From contig VEXF01000002.1 of assembly GCA_009391275.1 (NCBI GenBank), positions 30,399 through 94,398 on the forward strand: DNA of 64,000 bases, written 5' to 3'. The notes beneath the pieces are model-generated. The model was given only the letters and a program-made list of their open reading frames with translations. It was not told where the DNA came from and did no database searches. Below are positions 62,740 through 64,000 of the stretch, piece after piece. A program made the translations under genes and the position numbers. Position 1 is the first letter of the stretch. Each line of letters opens with the position of its first letter. This DNA is from SAR202 cluster bacterium AD-804-J14_MRT_500m. GTDB taxonomy: Bacteria; Chloroflexota; Dehalococcoidia; UBA3495; GCA-2712585.

Positions 62740-63207
62740 TTGCCTTTTCCTCTCGACTATTTCCTTCTCATTTTCCTGGCTACTTGCGGGGTTATACAGT
62801 TAATTTCCCTCTTGAATGGTCTGATATTTATATCTTTCACCACTCGGTTTATAATTGGCCTGCCACTGGCAATCGTATTGATTGCGGGCCCTTTTATCTG
62901 GTTCTTTATTTCCGAGAACCGTAATGTCTCTGATACTGCCATTGGATTAGACGGAAATCAGCAAGCTATACTATTCATTTCAGGGAGTTTAGCAGGCCTT
63001 ATTTTTACCCTGGTAGTTACGTCGCTCCGTCGCACCAAACTTGACAACGATGCTGAGCATTACAGTCCAGGACTAGATGCGTTGAGACAAACTTCGTACC
63101 TACGAGCTTTGACACTAACTTTTAGCCGCATAAACCGGAATGAAAAATTTCGACACACAAATCATCATCGAATTAAACAGGTTGATTGGGAACAATCAGA
63201 ATTTTGA
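62740..63207 (+). CDS. hypothetical membrane protein
   Basis: 155 residues with three clear hydrophobic segments (about 6-31, 35-58, 75-97) then a polar basic tail. No family recognised. It begins with a TTG at 62740, 6 nt after plsY, and its tail overlaps the PAP2 gene by 68 nt. A TATAAT at 62735-62740 overlaps the proposed start, so the real start may be internal. Context (PlsY upstream, PAP2-like downstream) hints at a membrane-lipid role, no more. Confidence 0.5.
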   Translation: MPFPLDYFLLIFLATCGVIQLISLLNGLIFISFTTRFIIGLPLAIVLIAGPFIWFFISENRNVSDTAIGLDGNQQAILFISGSLAGLIFTLVVTSLRRTKLDNDAEHYSPGLDALRQTSYLRALTLTFSRINRNEKFRHTNHHRIKQVDWEQSEF

Positions 63208-63721
63208 TAAAGTTTTAGGAATTCTCGCTAGTGACTACCTCATCCCGGCCGTCATGGCTTTGAGTTTAGTAGCATTCTGGTTCAGTGGCCATTCATCATC
63301 GGACCGATTTCCGCGTCAATGGTCTATCCTATCCGCAGTGCTTGCCTTAGGACTAGCAAACCTGATCGTTCTTTTGTCAAACGACCTGTATTTTAGACCC
63401 AGACCATTCATCGAAAACGAACTCACGCTCATTCTCTACATGCCAACTGACTCATCATTCCCAGCAAACCCAGCAGTCCTGTCATTTGCGCTAGCCTCAA
63501 GCCTTTGGCGCAATCACAAACGTATTTCCTTGACTTTAATGATCACGGCCTCTGTATGGTGTTTCTCTAGAGTCGTAGGGGGCGTTTTTTATATTTCGGA
63601 TGTATTAGCAGGTGCCATTATAGGTATGGCAATCGCTCTTCTCGCGATGTATATACTTCGATGGTTGGAACCAATCCCATCTTTGTTGATCCGCACCGCA
63701 CGTTTACTGCATTTAGCGTAG
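63140..63721 (+). CDS. PAP2-superfamily-like membrane protein lacking the phosphatase residues
   Basis: 193 residues, about five TM helices. The overall PAP2 layout is visible: RPRP (86-89), FPANPAV (107-113), SRVVGGVFYISDVLAG (143-158). But the Lys of K-x6-RP is Asn81, the PSGH motif is P-A-N-P (108-111), and the His of SR-x5-H is Phe150. Arg88, Arg144 and Asp154 remain. The catalytic His pair is missing, so phosphatase activity is unlikely. It may be a binding or structural derivative. Confidence 0.75.
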   Translation: MKNFDTQIIIELNRLIGNNQNFDKVLGILASDYLIPAVMALSLVAFWFSGHSSSDRFPRQWSILSAVLALGLANLIVLLSNDLYFRPRPFIENELTLILYMPTDSSFPANPAVLSFALASSLWRNHKRISLTLMITASVWCFSRVVGGVFYISDVLAGAIIGMAIALLAMYILRWLEPIPSLLIRTARLLHLA

Positions 63722-63866
63722 TGTGTGTGTAGTTCACGCTATCAGTCGAGATTTTGGCAACGAATTAAACCTGATATCTGTTTTTCGTCCATTATTCATC
63801 GAGATCATTTTCGACTTGGGATCCATATAGTAAAATGCTTTATCAACCACCTCTGGGAGCTAAGAT

Positions 63867-64000
63867 ATGGTTCAAATCACAAAACTATTTCAAGAGATCC
63901 GGCAGGAGTCCGAAGCATTAGCGTGGGAGGGTACTTTTCGAGAATACCTGAAAATGGCAATCAAGACACCTAAGATCGTGCAAACTTCCCACGCTAGGGT
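63867..64000 (+). CDS. prkA: PrkA-like serine protein kinase (N-terminal fragment at right edge)
   Basis: 44 codons from the ATG at 63867 to the edge, with GGGAG eight nt upstream. The start MVQITKLFQEIRQESEAL continues into WEGTFREYLKMAIKTPKIVQTSHAR, closely matching what I recall of the PrkA/YeaG N-terminus (WEGTFxEYL...HxR). The ATP-binding AAA and kinase parts lie outside the window, so the call rests on this segment only. Confidence 0.7.
   Translation, partial: MVQITKLFQEIRQESEALAWEGTFREYLKMAIKTPKIVQTSHAR

Overview
The window looks like a chromosomal segment of a free-living heterotrophic bacterium of the phylum Chloroflexota, most likely a Dehalococcoidia/SAR202-type lineage. This is inferred from the gene content, not from a marker phylogeny: a DUF5679 protein, a DUF951 protein, a type-2 isoleucyl-tRNA synthetase, an LLM (luciferase-like) oxidoreductase, tandem paralogous amidohydrolases, and many TTG/GTG starts. 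Both edges cut genes: an SDR oxidoreductase on the left and a PrkA-like serine protein kinase on the right.

Region 1 (about 1-32.6 kb) is an accessory catabolic region. A divergent SDR/MFS-transporter pair is followed by a plus-strand run holding a two-subunit TPP-dependent decarboxylase (sulfopyruvate decarboxylase-like), four tandem metal-dependent amidohydrolases, a dihydrodipicolinate-synthase-family aldolase and two tandem SnoaL-like proteins. Facing it on the minus strand are CoA-linked genes (enoyl-CoA hydratase, hotdog thioesterase, acyl-CoA synthetase, thiolase and its DUF35 partner) and a MetE-like zinc methyl/alkyl transferase. Next come assorted small-molecule hydrolases and oxidoreductases: a VOC protein, two M20 proteins, a RidA protein, gamma-glutamyltransferase, another amidohydrolase, an acetamidase/formamidase, a cupin with a sulfite-oxidase-like molybdoenzyme, an LLM protein and an aldo/keto reductase. 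The block ends with aconitase and a class III aminotransferase. It reads as a toolkit for breaking down organic acids, amides and aromatic-derived or C-S compounds. The actual substrates cannot be read from sequence.

Region 2 (32.6-36.7 kb) encodes one very large predicted secreted protein. It has two discoidin (F5/8 type C) domains that are identical at DNA level, seven RCC1-type repeats and a right-handed beta-helix.

Region 3 (36.7-64 kb) is core metabolism and information processing. It holds tRNA-Met, molybdenum cofactor genes (moaC, moaA), rdgB, class I aldolase, FBPase, an acyl-CoA mutase large subunit, DUF951, pyrF, sfsA, an endonuclease III-like protein, a purF-purM-purH run, and the rpmH-rnpA-yidD-(PQQ propeller)-yidC-jag locus normally seen beside the origin (no dnaA here). 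tlyA, a PfkB kinase, ileS, an HtrA-type lipoprotein protease, rph, ilvE, plsY, a degenerate PAP2 protein and the start of prkA follow. moaCA would supply cofactor for the molybdoenzyme of region 1.

Recurring themes: several transcription units have a -10 box about 7 nt before the start codon and no Shine-Dalgarno sequence, which suggests leaderless mRNAs. Many internal genes start with TTG after a strong SD, and moaC appears to start with ATT. Three proteins (an M20 peptidase, a PAP2 protein and an endonuclease III homologue) keep the fold signature but have lost family catalytic or metal residues. No CRISPR array, rRNA, insertion sequence or prophage was seen.
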